A program made the position numbers and the translations under genes. Source: an uncultured Coriobacteriaceae bacterium (GTDB lineage Bacteria > Actinomycetota > Coriobacteriia > Coriobacteriales > Eggerthellaceae). Taken from it: 15,274 nucleotides of DNA. Where the stretch lies: positions 1 through 15,274 of the forward strand of contig URRZ01000051.1 in NCBI GenBank assembly GCA_900550385.1, written 5' to 3'. Positions 13,149 through 15,274 of the stretch are shown here, piece after piece; position 1 is the stretch's first letter, and every line of letters starts with the position of its first letter. The notes under the pieces are model-generated. The model made no database searches and had not been told where the DNA came from. It saw only the letters and a program-made list of their open reading frames with translations.

Positions 13149-14366
13149 TTGACCGAAATCAAGAACCCGTCCATCATCGACTTCAGCGACATCGATGACG
13201 ATCAGATGAACGCGCTGATCGACGGCACGCTGACCGACTTCGACGAGGGCGACCTGGTCGACGGCACGGTCGTCAAGATCGAGCACGACGAGGTGCTGGT
13301 GGACATCGGCTTCAAGAGCGAGGGCGTCATCCCGCTGCGCGAGCTGTCCATCCGCAAGGATGCCGATCCTTCCGACATCGTGAACCTGGGCGACAAGATC
13401 GAGGCCCTGGTCCTGCAGAAGGAGGACAAGGACGGCCGCCTGATCCTGTCGAAGAAGCGTGCCGAGTACGAGCGCGCTTGGATCTCCGTCGAGGAGAAGT
13501 TCAAGGCCGGCGAGAACGTGGTCGGCGAGGTCATCGAGGTCGTCAAGGGCGGCCTGATCCTGGACATCGGCCTGCGCGGCTTCCTGCCGGCGTCGCTGGT
13601 CGACCTGCGCCGCGTGAAGGATCTGGACATGTACCTGGGCACCGAGCTGGAGGCCCGCGTCATCGAGATGGATCGCAACCGCAACAACGTGGTGCTGTCC
13701 CGCCGCGTGCTGCTTGAGGAAGGCCGCAAGAACGAGCGTGCCGAGATCCTGGCCAAGCTGTCCAAGGGCATGCGCCTGAAGGGCACCGTCTCCTCCATCG
13801 TGGACTTCGGCGCCTTCGTTGACCTGGGCGGCATCGACGGCCTGGTTCACATCTCCGAGCTGTCTTGGAACCACGTCAACCATCCCTCCGAGGTCGTCAA
13901 GGTGGGCGACGAGGTGGAGGTCGAGGTGCTCGACGTGGATCTGCAGCGTGAGCGCATCTCCCTCGGTCTCAAGCAGACCACGCCCGATCCGTGGATCCAG
14001 CTGGTGGAGAACTACCCCGTGGGTACCATCGTTGACGGCAAGGTCACCAAGATCGTTCCCTTTGGCGCTTTCGTCGAGCTGGGCGACTCCATCGAGGGCC
14101 TTGTGCACATCTCCGAGATGGCCGGCCGTCACATCGACACCCCGGCGCAGGTCGTGCATGCGGGCGACGATGTGAAGGTGAAGGTCATGGAGATCAACCC
14201 GGAGCGCCGCCGCATCTCCCTGTCCATGAAGGCCGCCGCCGAGGAGCTCGGCTTCGAGATCGACGTGGACGAGTCGGTGCAGGCCGAGGAGAAGCCGGCC
14301 CGCCGCAAGAAGGACGAGGCTGTCGCCGAGGCCGAGGTCGTCGAGGTGGAGACCGTCGAGGAGTAG
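13149..14366 (+). CDS. rpsA: Small ribosomal subunit protein S1
   Basis: RNA-binding ribosomal protein that helps recruit mRNA to the 30S subunit. The 405 residues hold four S1 domains at about 34-104, 121-188, 206-276 and 291-362; the third and fourth have the clearest signatures (DFGAFVDLGGIDGLVHISEL and PFGAFVELGDSIEGLVHISE). Four domains is the usual actinobacterial and Firmicutes form rather than the six of E. coli. Residues 375-405 are a charged tail rich in Glu, Val and Lys. The start is TTG at 13149, with GAAAGGGGT at 13135-13143. Codon use is very biased, as expected for a highly expressed gene. rpsA followed by coaE is a common actinobacterial pairing. Confidence 0.96.
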   Translation: MTEIKNPSIIDFSDIDDDQMNALIDGTLTDFDEGDLVDGTVVKIEHDEVLVDIGFKSEGVIPLRELSIRKDADPSDIVNLGDKIEALVLQKEDKDGRLILSKKRAEYERAWISVEEKFKAGENVVGEVIEVVKGGLILDIGLRGFLPASLVDLRRVKDLDMYLGTELEARVIEMDRNRNNVVLSRRVLLEEGRKNERAEILAKLSKGMRLKGTVSSIVDFGAFVDLGGIDGLVHISELSWNHVNHPSEVVKVGDEVEVEVLDVDLQRERISLGLKQTTPDPWIQLVENYPVGTIVDGKVTKIVPFGAFVELGDSIEGLVHISEMAGRHIDTPAQVVHAGDDVKVKVMEINPERRRISLSMKAAAEELGFEIDVDESVQAEEKPARRKKDEAVAEAEVVEVETVEE

Positions 14367-14408
14367 CCTCTGCGGGTTCGTGCGACTGCGAACGACCAGT
14401 GATTTTTC

Positions 14409-14434
14409 AAAGGCCGCTCTTCGGAGCGGCCTTT
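14409..14434 (+). terminator. UUCG-tetraloop terminator after rpsA
   Basis: AAAGGCCGCTC (14409-14419), TTCG loop, GAGCGGCCTTT (14424-14434): a perfect 11-bp stem with an extra-stable loop, ending in TTTCTC. A possible weak -10, TATGAT (14441-14446), lies just beyond and could drive coaE. Confidence 0.88.
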
Positions 14435-14507
14435 CTCGTGTATGATGGTTCCGTTGAATTACTTGGGTATGATCGCGCGAAGGTGCGCGGTTTTGGAGGA
14501 GGTTCGC

Positions 14508-15107
14508 ATGAAGAAGCTGTTTCTCATCGGCGGCATGGGCGCCGGCAAGTCCACGGCGCGCAAGGCGCTCACCGACGAGGGCCTGGCTTGGATCGATCTC
14601 GATCAGGTGGGGCACGAGGTGCTCATGTGGGACACGGTGAAGGACGATTTGCGCGGAGCGTTCGGCGATGACATCTTCGATGAGAACGGGGAAGTGGTGC
14701 GCAGCGCCCTGGCCGCCAAGGCCTTCGCGACGCCGGCCGCCACGCGCAAGCTGAACACCATCACGATGCCCCGCATCGAGGAGCGCTACACCGACCTCAT
14801 CGACGGCTTCGAGGCCGAGGGCAAGCCTGCCGTGGTGGTGGAGTACTCGGTGTTCCGCAACCGCCAGCAGTCGCTGGCTTACGGGGCCGATGTGGTCATG
14901 GCCGTGCTGGCGCCGTTGGAGACCCGTATCGAGCGCGCCGTGGCCTCGGGCTTTTCGGAGGAGGACGTGCGCGCTCGCATCGCTCGCCAGATCACCGATG
15001 CCGACCGCATCGAGGCAGCCGACGTGGTCTTCAACAACGACGGCACCCCCGAAGAGCTCCGCAACGAGGTCCTGGCCTGGTGGAACGAGTATAAGAAGGA
15101 GCTGTAA
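14508..15107 (+). CDS. coaE: Dephospho-CoA kinase
   Basis: Last step of coenzyme A synthesis: phosphorylates the 3'-hydroxyl of dephospho-CoA with ATP. The 199-residue length is typical. Walker A is GGMGAGKST (8-16), followed by the DLDQVGHEVL motif (30-39) with the Asp pair, LNTITMPRI (82-90) and the adenine-binding end ADVVFNNDGT (171-180). The usual core strand ending PLLFE is replaced by VEYSVFRN (111-118), so this is a divergent member. Start is the ATG at 14508, since GGAGGAGG at 14495-14502 is a very strong SD; an upstream ATG at 14442 would put 22 residues before the P loop. Confidence 0.9.
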   Translation: MKKLFLIGGMGAGKSTARKALTDEGLAWIDLDQVGHEVLMWDTVKDDLRGAFGDDIFDENGEVVRSALAAKAFATPAATRKLNTITMPRIEERYTDLIDGFEAEGKPAVVVEYSVFRNRQQSLAYGADVVMAVLAPLETRIERAVASGFSEEDVRARIARQITDADRIEAADVVFNNDGTPEELRNEVLAWWNEYKKEL

Positions 15108-15140
15108 GAGCCACCTGCTAGACTTAGAATCAATCAATGG

Positions 15141-15172
15141 GGTCCCGAGAAATCAATCCTCGGGACCTTTTT
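15141..15172 (+). terminator. Rho-independent terminator of coaE
   Basis: GGTCCCGAG (15141-15149), 9-base loop, CTCGGGACC (15159-15167), then TTTTT. It overlaps the 3' end of the - strand gene, whose stop codon lies in the loop. Confidence 0.9.
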
Positions 15173-15274
15173 CTGTTTGGAAGAAAGCAACAAGTGCCTC
15201 TTGGGCCGTCATCTTCGGAACGAATGAGTTCTTGAAGGCGGCTTTGTCGTAACTGATGATAGCTTCTACCTGAA
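15153..15274 (-). CDS. Partial CDS: C terminus of a probable PIN-domain (VapC-like) toxin
   Basis: The - strand is open from the window edge (15272, first full codon) to a TGA at 15155-15153, giving 39 residues that include VEAIISYDKAAFKNSFVPKM and TAQEALVAFF. The pattern IIS/T-x-D-x-x-x-F-K-N-S-x-V-P-x-x-T-x-x-E-x-L is that of the last strand and helix of small PIN-domain RNases, which usually act as toxins with an antitoxin gene upstream (off the window). GC is visibly lower than in the rest of the window, which suits an acquired toxin-antitoxin module. With only the C terminus, catalytic acidic residues cannot be checked. Confidence 0.6.
   Translation of the reverse strand, partial: QVEAIISYDKAAFKNSFVPKMTAQEALVAFFQTEKGPED

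Noticed and set aside
13104..15137. A 677-codon open frame on the - strand across rpsA and coaE
   Set aside because: Antisense shadow of codon bias; it crosses two clear + strand genes and a terminator.

Overview
The window is high-GC DNA (roughly 65% by eye) packed with housekeeping genes, almost all on the + strand. Product types, GC content, GTG/TTG starts with strong Shine-Dalgarno (SD) sites, and a Firmicutes-like gene order carrying actinobacterial-style proteins point to a Coriobacteriia/Eggerthellaceae-type gut actinobacterium (inference; no database search was possible). The first 137 bases are nearly pure C and look like a contig-end sequencing artefact.

Region 1 (185-8975): aroQ (3-dehydroquinate dehydratase), an M24 Xaa-Pro peptidase and efp, closed by a strong terminator at 2448-2487. 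A second unit then starts at a TATAAT promoter near 2621: a carboxyltransferase fused to an AccB-like biotin carrier, accC, an Asp23/Gls24 (YqhY-like) protein, nusB, xseB and dxs. Joints are ATGA overlaps or gaps of 15 bp or less, so this is probably one operon. It follows the order known from Bacillus subtilis (aroQ/yqhS-yqhT-efp-accB-accC-yqhY-nusB-xseB-dxs), but accB is welded to a pyruvate/oxaloacetate-type carboxyltransferase, and folD, xseA and ispA are absent. The operon supplies a biotin-dependent carboxylase, rRNA antitermination, an exonuclease VII small subunit and the entry step of the MEP isoprenoid pathway.

Region 2 (8976-11834): a short DUF1508/YegP-like gene on the - strand convergent with dxs, then a nitrogen module of amtB (ammonium channel) and a PII gene whose uridylylation Tyr51 is replaced by Val, then a small TSCPD-domain protein.

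Region 3 (11835-13148): a PerR-type Fur-family regulator with all five regulatory metal ligands and both zinc CxxC pairs, preceded by a consensus promoter whose -10 lies inside a 9-3-9 inverted repeat (probable autoregulation). It is followed by about 590 bp without a gene that holds two copies of an unusual inverted-repeat element, then the promoter and a 150-nt leader of rpsA.

Region 4 (13149-15274): rpsA (four S1 domains, TTG start), a UUCG-loop hairpin terminator, coaE, a strong terminator, and the C-terminal end of a - strand gene of lower GC that resembles a PIN-domain (VapC-like) toxin and runs off the window.

The points most worth a second look are the carboxyltransferase-AccB fusion, which keeps an SD site and GTG start exactly at the AccB joint; the paired palindromes spaced 42 bp apart at 12669-12903; the PerR auto-operator; and the PII protein lacking Tyr51.
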